DNA of 64,000 nucleotides from NCBI GenBank assembly GCA_964016985.1, contig OZ024826.1, positions 63,618,910 through 63,682,909 on the forward strand. Direction: 5' to 3'. Each line of letters starts with the position of its first letter. The first letter of the stretch is position 1. The position numbers and the translations under genes are program-made. Below are positions 21,776 through 32,092 of this stretch, piece after piece. The notes beneath the pieces were generated by a model that did not search any database, was not told the DNA's origin, and was given only the letters and a program-made list of their open reading frames with translations. The DNA comes from Anodontia alba (lineage: Eukaryota > Mollusca > Bivalvia > Lucinida > Lucinidae).

Positions 21776-22792
21776 TATTGCTTTCTAATATGTTTCTGAT
21801 GACTGAGACCATAAAACTCCGCCCAGTTGCCAATAAAATGATGCTCTGTTATGTAATTAGTTAAGTAATACTGATAAGACAGTTAACTAGAAACCTGCAC
21901 GCAAAATTCTTAAATATAAAACACAATGAAGAAGCTCAAAACCGATACCAAAATCTACATCTGCATCAAGGTTTTTTTAAAAAAAAAACTCTTAAAGGAA
22001 GATCTTACAGTATCGCTTAAAAATCTAAGTAACTTTGAAACAACTGGTTAGAATCAATTCTATTACCAGATCTCAGTATTAAACATCATGGATCTAATTC
22101 CTAGATGATACCGATTAACATTCTTTTTCAAAATCCGAAGGTATATCGATAATTTTGACTATGATGGAAAGAGAAGTCAATACCAAATCAACCTTCTTTC
22201 TATGACATACCTGCGATATTAGCAAAATTTTTGACTCCACTATATGTTTAATAACTTCCCACATAGACGAGAATCTGGGAGTTTATTATTGTAGAAACTT
22301 CTACTAATGATAGTTGAGTTTATACAGTATACATGTCAAGTCGGAATAATACTAAGATTTAATATCTCTGATAACCAATGACGTAGAGGGTCAGAGACAT
22401 AAGATTAACTATTCTACCCGTATATTACTGGCATTAGTGAGAATAGATGACATTATCATTTAAAGTGATTTATAGTGTATATGAATACCTATAGAATATT
22501 CCAGTTATGGACAAATCATTTATTGTCAGGCTGGATTATCCAAACTGGATAGATAATTGAAATTTATGACATATCAAATCATAAATAACTTATAAAATAT
22601 TCCAGTTTATGGATAAATCATTTATCATGACAGCTAGGTTATCCAAAAGAAACTGGTTAGAAATATAATATAACTTAGGGATTGTATAGAATCATAAACA
22701 ATCCATATTGTTATACTGAACAAAAGTGAAAACGCTACACCTGAATTGTTGGTCCTGTATCTACAAAACGAAACAAGCCTAGAAATTGAATT

Positions 22793-23050
22793 ATGGTGTA
22801 CGTTAGAGTTCAATGATTGGGCTATCCCCAACCATAGGTGTTTAACTGCTGTGGGCAAAAGACAGGAACGGCTTTCCAATGTGACAGGGGTCCAAAATAT
22901 AGGTATGCAAATTTGAACACAAATCTCGCCAAGTTTTGGCCAGGAGAAATCCAAAAGGAAGAATCCAGACCAAGTCCTACTGCACGAAATGGTAAGCTGG
23001 ACATCAGACAATCTGCAAATGTAAAGTTCTCATGTCAAATGTGTTTTGTC
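22793..23050. mobile_element. Unidentified 258-bp insertion with target-site duplication
   Basis: Flanked by GCCTAGAAATTGAATT (22777-22792) and GCCTAGAAATTCAATT (23051-23066), a 16-bp direct repeat with one mismatch. The insert is more GC-rich than the decayed DIRS around it. The duplication length suggests LINE-mediated retroposition. I do not recognise the sequence; there are no tRNA A/B boxes and no convincing reading frame. Confidence 0.5.
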
Positions 23051-24282
23051 GCCTAGAAATTCAATTTTGAAAAGCGGTTGTCTCATCAAATGGCAAAGCT
23101 TGAAAAGTTATCAATGCAATCTCCATAGGAAAAACAATGTGTTGTTGCATCGAATGCTGGTGCCATTCCTATTCGAGTAAACAACAGGAATAATATGGTG
23201 TTAGGCTACAATTATACTGGAAAAGAAATTCTTCGAAAATTGTGATCAATGAAAGAATATCAAACATTTCATATTCCCTATTTGTCTTTGTCAAAGTGAG
23301 ATAATTTACAACATTGACAAATCAGACATTGATTTCTGAGCTTGACTCAAAGGATAGTTCAGATTTTTATGTGTTTTATTGCCCTTCTTTTATGACACTT
23401 TATGATAAGCCAAAACATTTTATCTGCATGTACACACTTCGACGAATAAGGTTTAAATCACATAAACAAGCATAAATCTGGCATCAAAAAAGACAAATTG
23501 ATGAAAATTTGACAAATCGTTTGCCGATTGTCTGGGAAACATTACCTAACCATATTGTATAAAATTTGTCTATAACTTTATCAAGGAAATCAAATTTTGT
23601 AGTGTAGTGTTTTCACTTTTGCTTAGTACATATATATACTATTTAGTCTTCAACATTTTAACAAATTTCCAAGAAAAAATTTTTTTTGTAATTATAACCC
23701 CCTGAAATATAACGATTTTCGAGTCTTGTATCGCATTTCAGGAAGAAAAGGGACTCCCATAGTTCTATACATAGATTGGGAGAATTATTATCAAATAGTT
23801 TGATGATATATAAAACCACTGCTGTTTTGTCGCTAATTCTCAAACACAGAAGTTTTATGCCATATTTATGAAAACGTAGATGTAGAATTGATCTTCGTTT
23901 AGAACATTTAAAGGATAAGATTCATTATTCCTCTGTCCGAAGATAGAAAATGAGAATCTTATCCAGAATGATTGTATCGATGGAAATAAAACAGTAATTG
24001 GTACCCAATGGATGTATTCTCCTTAAACAAAATGATTGGAGTGTATCCACAGAAATAAATTGGAAGACTGTCACTACTGAAACTTGACAATCCAATATCT
24101 TATGAAAGGTTCCCAAGTGAACAATCAGACATAATCAATCGATTCGAAACTGAAGTCTGTGTCCATTATTAATTTTGAAGTATGTATCAATACTCTTAAG
24201 TACTTCAATGGATATATATATATGTATATACTAGATTTTTAAACCTATAAAACAAACCATGAATAGGTTAAAATCTAACTTA

Positions 24283-24782
24283 TTTAAAGGGGAACGCAAT
24301 ATAAGTTGTAAATATATCTTGGAGTAAAGTGCTTAAAAAGCAATTTATTTTGATGCAAGAATTTTTCAAAATCAGCCTAGAAATAAGGAAGTTATGGTGG
24401 TTTGAATATATTTAAAATGGCTGTCATGGATGCCGCCATATTGTAGGCTTTGAGACATCACACAACCCAAATTAAATATGCAAAATCAAATTACAAAGGG
24501 TTTCTAAGAATAATATTGCTTCATTTTTTTCTTAATCTTTTAATTTCCCCCAAAATAAACAAACTTTATGAGGATAACGACCTTTATGAAACGAATTTTA
24601 ATTTTTATGAAACCTCATTATATATTCAAAGTGGCCGCACCCATTCCACCAATGAATAAACATTCAATTGTCTATAACTTACTTAATTTTACACTGATTT
24701 TGATTAAATTTGTGTCAAATTTCATTTTGTAAAGTTCTTTACTTTAAAGCACAATGAATTTTAACGTTGCATTCCCCTTTAA
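24283..24782. mobile_element. MITE-like element, ~500 bp
   Basis: Begins TTAAAGGGGAACGCAA and ends TTGCATTCCCCTTTAA, inverted repeats of each other with one mismatch. The interior is AT-rich and non-coding. It lies in the RNase H/RT part of DIRS D. Superfamily not determined. Confidence 0.6.
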
Positions 24783-25269
24783 TTTTTTGGATTCAATTGT
24801 AAACTTAACATGACTGATGACAATACGATGATAGACATTATACTACTGCATATAATATGTCTAATTTATTGTCTAATAACTTTTAAGATGGCCCATTAAT
24901 GTAAACTCGTAGCGATAATGTCCATGCTAATAGCATGTATCAATGTACCAATTAAGGTACATTCTGAAGATAGTGCAGTGAAATAGGAAGATCAGATTAT
25001 TAAGCGTACAGTAAGGAACTTCCTTTATATAGATGACTTAATCGTCTAAGAAGATCTGATAGAATTTTAGAGACAATCCAGTCTTATCACAATATCGACT
25101 TATGCACTGACTTGGTTGTCTTCTTATATATTAAATGGAAATATCCGTCATCGGATATCATTACTGTTGTGTTTAGGGTAAAACACATCCGGGAGTAAAG
25201 ATCGTAACTTTCCCGATTTGCTACCCTTTCCATTACCTGTTAACGGAGATGTTCTTATTCTCGTAATAG

Positions 25270-26748
25270 TTTGTCTGTCATTACTGACAATGACCAATCT
25301 TAATCACGTGAGAAATGCTACTGTTTGTGTGTTCTAAGATGGCTGATTAGACCAATTCTAGCTCTAAACTGTCTGTTGCAGATGGAACAACAGAGGTCAG
25401 AGCAAGACAGCTCTGTTGGTCATGCCTTAGCTCTGTCTTTGCGCTGTGCACGTTTCTGCTCGGCTTTGCTGATTCTTTTTGCCTCATATTCACTAGCACC
25501 TCTTCTAAGGAGGCCTCGCCACTTTGCTCGGTCCTGTGCTATATGTTCCCATGACTCTGTTGGTATGTTAAAATCCTTGAGGGAGGCTTGGAGGGTGTTC
25601 TTTGTATTGCTTCTTCTGACCACCATGGGAGCGTTTGCCCATTTCTAGTTCTCCATAAAAGATTTTCTTTGGCAAACGTTCCTCAGGCATCCTGGTAACA
25701 TGGCCTGTCCATCTTAACTGTGCCAGTTTCAGAAGAGTATGTACACTCTGCATCCCTGCCCTTTTCAGGACTTCTGAGTCTGGAATCCTGTCTTGCAACT
25801 TGATCTTTAAAAGGCAGCTTGTATGGAAGTGGTTCAGTCTTTTGGCATGCCGTTGGTAAACGGTCCACATTTCTCATGTATACAATAGTGTTGGCAGCAC
25901 CACAGCTTTGTAGACTTTCAGCTTTGTGTCAAGCCTGATTCCACTTCGATCCCAAACACTAACACGTAGTCGGCCAAATGCTGCACTTGTTTTGGCAATC
26001 CTGGCATTGACATCATTATCAATGTGCAAGACTCTTGACAATGTGCTTCCAAGGTAGGTGAACTTGTCTACCACTTGCAATCTTTGACCTTTCACTGTAA
26101 TGGTGGGCTTGCCAGGTGCTAGTTGATAAACCACCTCGGTCTTTTTGATGCTGATTGTGAGGCCATAGTTGTCACGGGAGTCAGATGATTGATCTACACC
26201 TTTCTGCATCATCTCTTCTGCTGGAGCACCCTTTGCCATGTCATCAGCAAAGAGGAACTCGTCTAGCACCTCTGTCTGCACCTTGGATTTGGCTTGCAAC
26301 CTTCTTAGGTTGAAAAGCTTCCCATCAAAGCGATACCTAATAGGTATACCATTGTCACCATCCTGGAAAGCAGCTGTAAGCATGGCAGAGAACATCATGC
26401 TGAACAGAGTTGGGGCTAGTATACAGCCTTGCTTGACACCACATGTCACAGGGAATGGATCAGAAAACTCACCTTCATTTTGGACCCGTGCAAGCATACC
26501 ATCGTGGAACTGCCTCACCATTGCTATGAACTTGGTCGGACAGCCAAACTTCGCCATAATTTTCCAAAGACCCTCACGAATGTCTGTATCAAATGCTTTG
26601 GTAAGGTCAACAAAGGTCATGTAGAGGTCCATGTTCTGTTCCTGGCATTTCTCTTGAAGCTGCCTTGCTCTGAAGATCATATCAATTGTTCCTCTGTCCT
26701 TTCTGAATCCACATTGGCTTTCTGGTAGAAGCCCTTATAATTACATGT
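25270..26748 (-). mobile_element. LINE L2: 5'-truncated non-LTR retrotransposon inside DIRS D
   Basis: The insert is flanked by TATTCTCGTAATA (left, ~25256) and TATTCTCCTAATA (right, ~26749), a likely ~13-bp target-site duplication in DIRS RT sequence. It holds the 3' half of a LINE on the minus strand, with RT and C-terminal domain; the endonuclease part is missing, typical of 5' truncation. The clade is unassigned. It differs from L1 and L3 in sequence and lacks the PHD finger of L1. Confidence 0.75.
25420..26737 (-). pseudogene. LINE L2 reverse transcriptase, partial
   Basis: Reads on the minus strand from RT motif 2 (IFRARQLQEK) through MTFVDLTKAFDT (first catalytic Asp), GVKQGCILAPTLFS and FADD (26240-26251, both aspartates present) to LDTKLKVYKAVVLPTLLYT. 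After a break near 25870 comes the C-terminal domain with WTVYQRHAKRLNHFH, LRWTGHVTRMPEERLPKKI and SHGGQKKQYK, and another break near 25600. It is a cDNA-making enzyme by family; here it is truncated and has two frame disruptions, so it is inactive. Confidence 0.85.
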
Positions 26749-27287
26749 ATTCTCCTAATAACGGGAAGGAAACAGAGTCATATATATCGGAACGTACAAT
26801 AGATGAAGAAAAGAATTGGATTTGATCCTGAAATATTCTTGAATAATATAAAGGACATTTATTTTCCTAACCATTTCGTAAATATACCAATCTTTCTTCC
26901 ACTGGAATATCTGTTGATGTGTTAAGATAGACAGTGGAAGAATTGGTTTATGACTTGTAAATATCATTCAAGTTTAGAGGAGGTAGAACTACTCGTTGTG
27001 TTAATACTCCTCTTAGAAAATTCCTTTTGTATCAGACTTAAGGATTGTGATTAAATTCTAGACCTATACAATACGTCTGCTTAGGTCTGGAAATTTTATC
27101 GGCTGTATAGGTTTCTAAACATTCCCGTAGCCAAATATGTTAATTTGTTATTCTCAAAAGAAGCCAAAATCTATATTATTATACTTGGCAATTAGATTTG
27201 AAACTTCTTGATCTAAGAATAGAATTAATTGGAACATTTTTCCTCTAGACTAAAATGATCCAGATTAAATTAGATAAGGCTATAATA

Positions 27288-27440
27288 TCATCATATCATA
27301 TCATATCATCTCTCTGCTTCTGCCGGGAGAGAACAAAGAAACTGAAGAAGAAGAAAAAGATGAGTAAATGCCCAACTATATCATTTAGGTCGAAAGTATG
27401 GAGCTCACCCCTTGCAGTAAAGCCTTATGGGGTGGGGATA
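27288..27440 (-). mobile_element. Short retroposon-like cassette, copy 1
   Basis: On the minus strand it reads 'ccccaccccataaggctttactgc' through 'cccggcagaagcagagag' to an (ATGAT)n tail at ~27288-27310. A second, nearly identical copy lies at 28163-28297. The microsatellite tail suggests a SINE or LINE 3' end. Its other end shares ~24 bases with the DIRS gag leader (see copy 2). Confidence 0.55.
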
Positions 27441-28162
27441 ATAACATATCAAATTATTAATGCCTTAATATATATCAATATCTCTGATTGATTATTTACC
27501 TTTTCCAAGAGTCTGGACAAGACATGACTGACATGGACTCTTGTTACAGGTATTTACAATTGTCGACGAAATAAATCAATATGGGAACTAATAGCCTAAT
27601 TTGCTGGCTGTTTCCCATATTCTATGAAATAGAATATGTACCTCTACTAGACTTTCTATGCAAATTGTCAGAATATAGAGAGAATATTTGATTAAAATAA
27701 TGTTATAATTCATTTGCATAACACATCATAGAAGTCAAAAATTGACTTGATGTTTAACTAAGTCTATCCTTTCATAATTCTGGATATACTTGGTAGCATT
27801 ATCGATTTAGATAGAAAAGAACTAACAAGGAAATTTAACGCGATCCGTAAATAGTTCAACTCCTGACAGAAATTAATAGGGAGTATGATCTCCCGAAAAA
27901 TCTCGGACATATCTCAGGTAAATTTTCAGAAGATTTCATAATCTAATTATTGAACTTTCAGGTATCTATTTCGGAGACTGATCTCGAATCCTTGATAAAT
28001 ACACCAAATTAACGATTGTGTTCGGTGTTTTTCTACCACTCTATCAGGTTGTATTGTTTATATGAACATTAACAACATGGGGAGAAATATGTTTGGATTT
28101 ATGATACGGTATCATGATCAAGGAGATCGGCTACTTCTTTTCTTATAAAATGTATTGATTTC

Positions 28163-28297
28163 TTTGTCTCTCTGCTTCTGCCGGGAGAGAACAAAGAAAC
28201 TGAAGAAGAAGAAAAAGATGAGTAAATGCCCAACTATATCATTTAGGTCAAAAGTATGGAGCTCACCCCTTGCAGTAAAGCCATATGGGGTGGGGAC
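28163..28297 (-). mobile_element. Short retroposon-like cassette, copy 2
   Basis: Differs from copy 1 at about two positions over ~130 bp, although both lie in strongly decayed DIRS D. GCAGTAAAGCCATATGGGGT near its right end is nearly the same as the DIRS gag leader at 61676-61700 (GCAGTATAGCCATATGGGGT). Confidence 0.55.
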
Positions 28298-28579
28298 CCA
28301 TCATAAAGAGCTGACCTCTTTCGATACGTATTTAAGAGGACAGATCTATATTCTTTTAAGTATTGTCTGATGTTCGATGACAATACTAAAATCTGGCAAC
28401 TTCCTAAAACATTAACTCTCTTTTTTATTATTATTCATTGATTTCAGAAGTTTGTTGGTAATTGATAGTTCTGATTCAATGATAATTAAGAATATCTAGG
28501 ATACTGAGGCTCATTGGATAATGACTGCACAGAACTCCTTTGATATAATTGGCTACCCAGTGTTTAATACCAATCGTTG

Positions 28580-28947
28580 CTGTTTGATGACCAGTGCCCG
28601 GTGAATTGACTGGTGCCTGGTGATTGATGCGTAGTTGCTAGGTGACTGGTGTCCAGTGCCTTGTAATCCCGCATAATGACCAGTGACTGGTACTGGGTGA
28701 CCGGTGCCTGGTATCAGATGACTGGTGACTCAGACTGGTTACTAGTGCCTGGTTGACTGGTGACTGGTTGACTGCTGACTGGTTGCCAGGTGCCAGGTTG
28801 ACTGTTATCTGACAGCATTGTGCCTGGCTGACTGGTGATAAGTTGCCCGGGAAGACCGGTGCCCGGTTGCCCAGTGCCTGGTTGACTGGTGCCTGGTGAA
28901 GCTGACTGTGGTGAAGAATGCCCAGTGACCGGTGACTGGTGCCTGGT
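28580..28947 (-). repeat. DIRS D gag minisatellite
   Basis: Irregular repeats of GACTGGTGCCTGGT and GACCGGTGCCC, matching the TGHQ-coding minisatellite of copies A-C. It is interrupted by the SINE at 28948-29276 and resumes to ~29300. Confidence 0.75.
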
Positions 28948-29276
28948 TTGTTTGTTTGTTTGATTTGGGCTTAACGTCGCTTTCAACCTTTTTCAGTCAT
29001 ATCGCGACGGTGTCTGGATGTGGCAGGGAGCTCAATGCTCACTTTTAGAGTGCTGCCTCACTGAAATATCACGCCCCAGACACTTTGACATGATATTCCA
29101 CCCAGTCACATTATACTGACACTGAGCTGACCAGTTCTAGCTCTACTTTCTTAATGCTGAGCGCCAAGCGAAAGAGCAGCTAGTACCATTTTTAAAGTCT
29201 TTGGTATGACCCGGCCGGGGATCGAACCCGCAACCTCCCGGTCACAAAGCGGACGCTCTACCACTGAGCCACTGTG
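28948..29276 (-). mobile_element. tRNA-derived SINE, family S2
   Basis: The minus-strand head has a clear A-box (GTGGCTCAGTGGTAGAGCG) and B-box (GGGTTCGATCCCC) of a tRNA-type Pol III promoter. The body contains 'cgacaccgtcgcgatatgac' type sequence and the 3' end is a (CAAA)n tail (TTTG repeats at 28948-28960 on plus). Flanks 28929-28947 and 29277-29295 are identical 19-bp copies (CCGGTGACTGGTGCCTGGT), so this is a recent insertion, though the site itself is repetitive. Confidence 0.85.
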
Positions 29277-29996
29277 CCGGTGACTGGTGCCTGGTGGAAT
29301 TAGACTAAGGGTGCCTGCAGCCAAACAGTTGCCACGTAGATGGGTCTTAACCCCTGTAGTAAAGCTATGTGGGGTGTTGCTCCCATGAAGAAAAGAGTTG
29401 TCGTTAAACCCAACAAGGTTGACAACTTCTTTTTTAAGTCAGCTTTTTCTCCATGGTAGATCTTCTAGCAGGTCTTTGTTTGTCTGCAAGATCCCAATTC
29501 TAGTCAAGTTATAACAGATCAAATCATTAGATAACCGGGAACAAAAAGAACAAGATAAATATTTTGAATGATTATGCACGACAAACTGAACACGACTGTC
29601 ATGACGATCAATAAGAAAGTCGCAAAAACATATGACTTAAATCAACGATCAAAAATAACAAGACATTGAAAATCGATTTAATGAAAATAACAATCTTCCA
29701 TGAAAGGAATAATAAAGGAACATAAGAAAACAGGAATTAAAAAAAACAGACCAGAGAAAAGAAAGGAAAATTAGACTTTTTTTCACCCAGTAAAAAATCC
29801 TGTTGACTTTCTTTGTTCCACAAAAAAAGAAACTGACACGTGATCCAAAGAGCGGGAAGAGTGATGTCACACAGGTAACTGCCTAAGGGACCTTCTGAAT
29901 TAAGACTTTTTGAACTGTCGTTTTTTCTGTGGAAGGTTTGAAATACAGAATAGAATAGCACATTATCTATAGGTTAATGTATTGTGCAGTTAAAAT

Positions 29997-30394
29997 CACT
30001 GGTGTCACTTCTTGCCAAGATGGCCCTGAATCGCTCACCAGACAAGTGACCCCTGGGGTCTCATAACATGCAGGGTTAGATTTTTATTAAATCTGTGTGG
30101 GTGTCTCCTCCAGTAGACAGTCAGTCAACTCTTAAACGTGTTAGGGATGGTGCCATTATTAGATGTTCCAGAAGTCTGCTCCAAGTATTTACTACTCTAT
30201 TACTGAAGCTATTTGCACTATTGAAAGTGTTCAAACAAAGTCTTTCTTTGTATAATTTCTTAGAATGTCCCCTAATGGAGCTATATGTTGGTAATGTTTA
30301 AAGCTTATCCTTGTCTACTTATCATATTATTCAATATTTTAAATACTTCTATACAAAATTAGATCTTTCCCTCCTACATTCAAATGATGGTAAC
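29997..30394. other. No gene seen
   Basis: Between the 5' end of DIRS D and LINE L3. Short AT-rich sequence, possibly L3 3' UTR near 30300-30394; nothing else recognised. Confidence 0.5.
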
Positions 30395-31737
30395 CTAAGG
30401 CATTTTTAATCTTTCCGGATAGGACAAGTCTTTACAAGACCTAACTAATTTGGTTGCTCTATGTTTGACATTCTCAATACCTATTCTGTCCTTTTTGTAC
30501 ATAGGTGACCAAAAGACTGTGGCGTATTCCAAATGGGGCCATACTAGAATTTTATATAAACTCAAGAACGTTTCAGAGTCCAAATGTTAAAGTTCTGAAT
30601 ATAATTCCCATATTCCAATTGGCAATATTTGTTTGTTTGTGTTGAGGTTTTATGGCCCAGTCAACAGGTTGGGGTTATGTCCAACACAGCCAGTTTACCT
30701 TACCACACTTTTACTGGGCAGGCTTAGTCCTCTAAGCAGTTAACCAGTATTGTGCACATTCTTTCATCAGAAACTGACAACTGCTTCTTGAATCAGATGA
30801 AGGGAGAGAATGACTGCAGAAAATGTTTCATGATCAATCTCAATGAAAGAATGTTGCCAACCCGGCAGGGATCAAACCCAAAACCTCCTGATCACCAGTC
30901 GGATGCCCATCCAACTGAGCTGACCGAGGCCCACATTGGCAATGTTTATTTTAGCTGAGATCTGCTCTCTAAAGGTCATTTTCTTATCAATGATAACACC
31001 TAGCTCTTTCTCACTGTCCACCCTTGTGATTTCACTTTCTCCTTTCTGAGGTTCCATGGTGTAGTTATGTCCAAAATCATGTTTTCCGATATGTAGATGA
31101 TGGCACTTTGTATCATTAAATTCCATATTCCAGTCTTTCCATGTAGTAGCAGATGTAACACTCCTCTGAATAAGTTATGTATAATATTGATAGGTTATTC
31201 CTTTACAGAGTTTGGTATCCTCTGCAACAGCTTGACACAAACTTCCAAAACTTCAGGTAAGTCACTGATAAAAATCAAAAATAACACCAGTCCCTTCCTT
31301 GTGGAATACACTGGTGACCTTTCGCCTGCTTAATTCTGCACCACTGACAACTTAGCCTTTGAACTCTTGTTACTCAGAAATTCTCTAATCCAATTGTACA
31401 GACTGCCCCTAATTCCTTTGCCAAGTAGTTTACTCAACAAAGGGGAATGTGGTACATGGTCGAAAGCTTTACAAAAATCTAAGTACATTTATATACATCA
31501 ATATCATCACCATTATCAATAGCCTGAGTTACATCTTCCAAATATTCAATGAGCTGTGTTCAACAAGATCTGCCAGTTGTAAAGCCATGCTGTTCAGTGG
31601 CGAAAAGATTATTATTAATCTATGTTCTACCAATTTATCTCCCACAGGCCTTTCCATCAGCTTCCATGGTACAGATGTTAAACTGATTGGCCTATAGTTA
31701 GCTGGATTTTTTCTTTCCCCCTTTTTAAAGATTGCTG
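30395..31737 (-). mobile_element. LINE L3: truncated non-LTR retrotransposon (Jockey/CR1-like)
   Basis: Minus strand, 5' end truncated at 31737 where DIRS C recombinase sequence starts. It carries RT pieces and is split by a SINE at 30631-30934. The clade is an inference from motif style (PISLTSVPWKLMERPV, DSEKELGVIID). Confidence 0.75.
30395..31737 (-). pseudogene. LINE L3 reverse transcriptase remnants
   Basis: Fragments in order: FKKGERKNPANYRPISLTSV (RT motif 1, ~31700), an RT palm with several frame breaks (31100-31530), the thumb region DSEKELGVIIDKKMTFREQ (~31000), then beyond the SINE MDSETFLSLYKILVWPHLEY and KDRIGIENVKHRATKLVRSC (~30400-30580). Several frameshifts are seen and no catalytic FADD box is open in frame. 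Not functional. Confidence 0.75.
30631..30934 (-). mobile_element. tRNA-derived SINE, family S1, in LINE L3
   Basis: Same family as 41479-41786 and 60954-61258 but more diverged. Its target-site duplication is ATTGGCAATATTT (30618-30630) / ATTGGCAATGTTT (30935-30947). The tRNA-like head on the minus strand includes CAGTTGGATGGGCATCC; the B-box is changed (GGGTTTGATCCC). It ends in a TTTG-type tail. Confidence 0.85.
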
Positions 31738-32092
31738 TCCATTGCCAAAGCATGAATTTCACTGCATCTCTTAGCTGTGGCAAGAGCTAAAAGAAAAGCT
31801 GTTTTAATTGTAACGTGTAGTTTAGAAGCCTTATGTAGAGGTTCATATGGGGCTTTTTGTAAACAAACTAAGACCCAAGACTTGAGCTCTTTTTAACAAA
31901 AAAAAAAACAACATATGTCTCCCCCACAGCTGCCACTCACATATAGAAAGTTTACCATACTAACTGTTCATCATCGCTGCTTTATATTTCTATAAAGTTC
32001 CATCAAAATATCTTGAATGGTTTTCAAGCTATAGAGGGGATATGAAATTACCATTGTCAAATTTCAAAGGGAATAACTCCAAACAAGAGCAC

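Larger units (their letters stand above)
21628..29996 (-). mobile_element. DIRS-like element copy D, decayed, with insertions
   Basis: The left end starts AATGAAGTTTTTATTAGTAA then AACATATTTTAACTAGCAAT, the 3' terminus seen in copies A and E. The right end is CACATTATCTATAGGTTAAT then GTATTGTGCAGTTAAAAT (29996), the 5' terminus. Between them, AT-rich sequence aligns by eye to copy C: 23740-23840 to the RNase H region (37860-37990), 25190-25270 and 26745-26790 to RT (38960-39060), 27000-27130 to gag (39290-39430), and 27520-27620 to gag (39690-39800). No DIRS frame is open. Insertions are LINE L2, a SINE, a MITE and three short segments. Without them it is about 6 kb, a usual DIRS length. Confidence 0.75.

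Noticed and set aside
25325..25648. Plus-strand open frame with hydrophobic stretches
   Set aside because: Antisense of the LINE L2 C-terminal domain.
28948..29276. A functional tRNA gene from the clear A and B boxes
   Set aside because: The segment has a SINE body, tail and 19-bp target duplication, and does not fold as a complete tRNA.
30872..31126. A separate small gene from the open frame
   Set aside because: It is the thumb region of LINE L3 running into the SINE.
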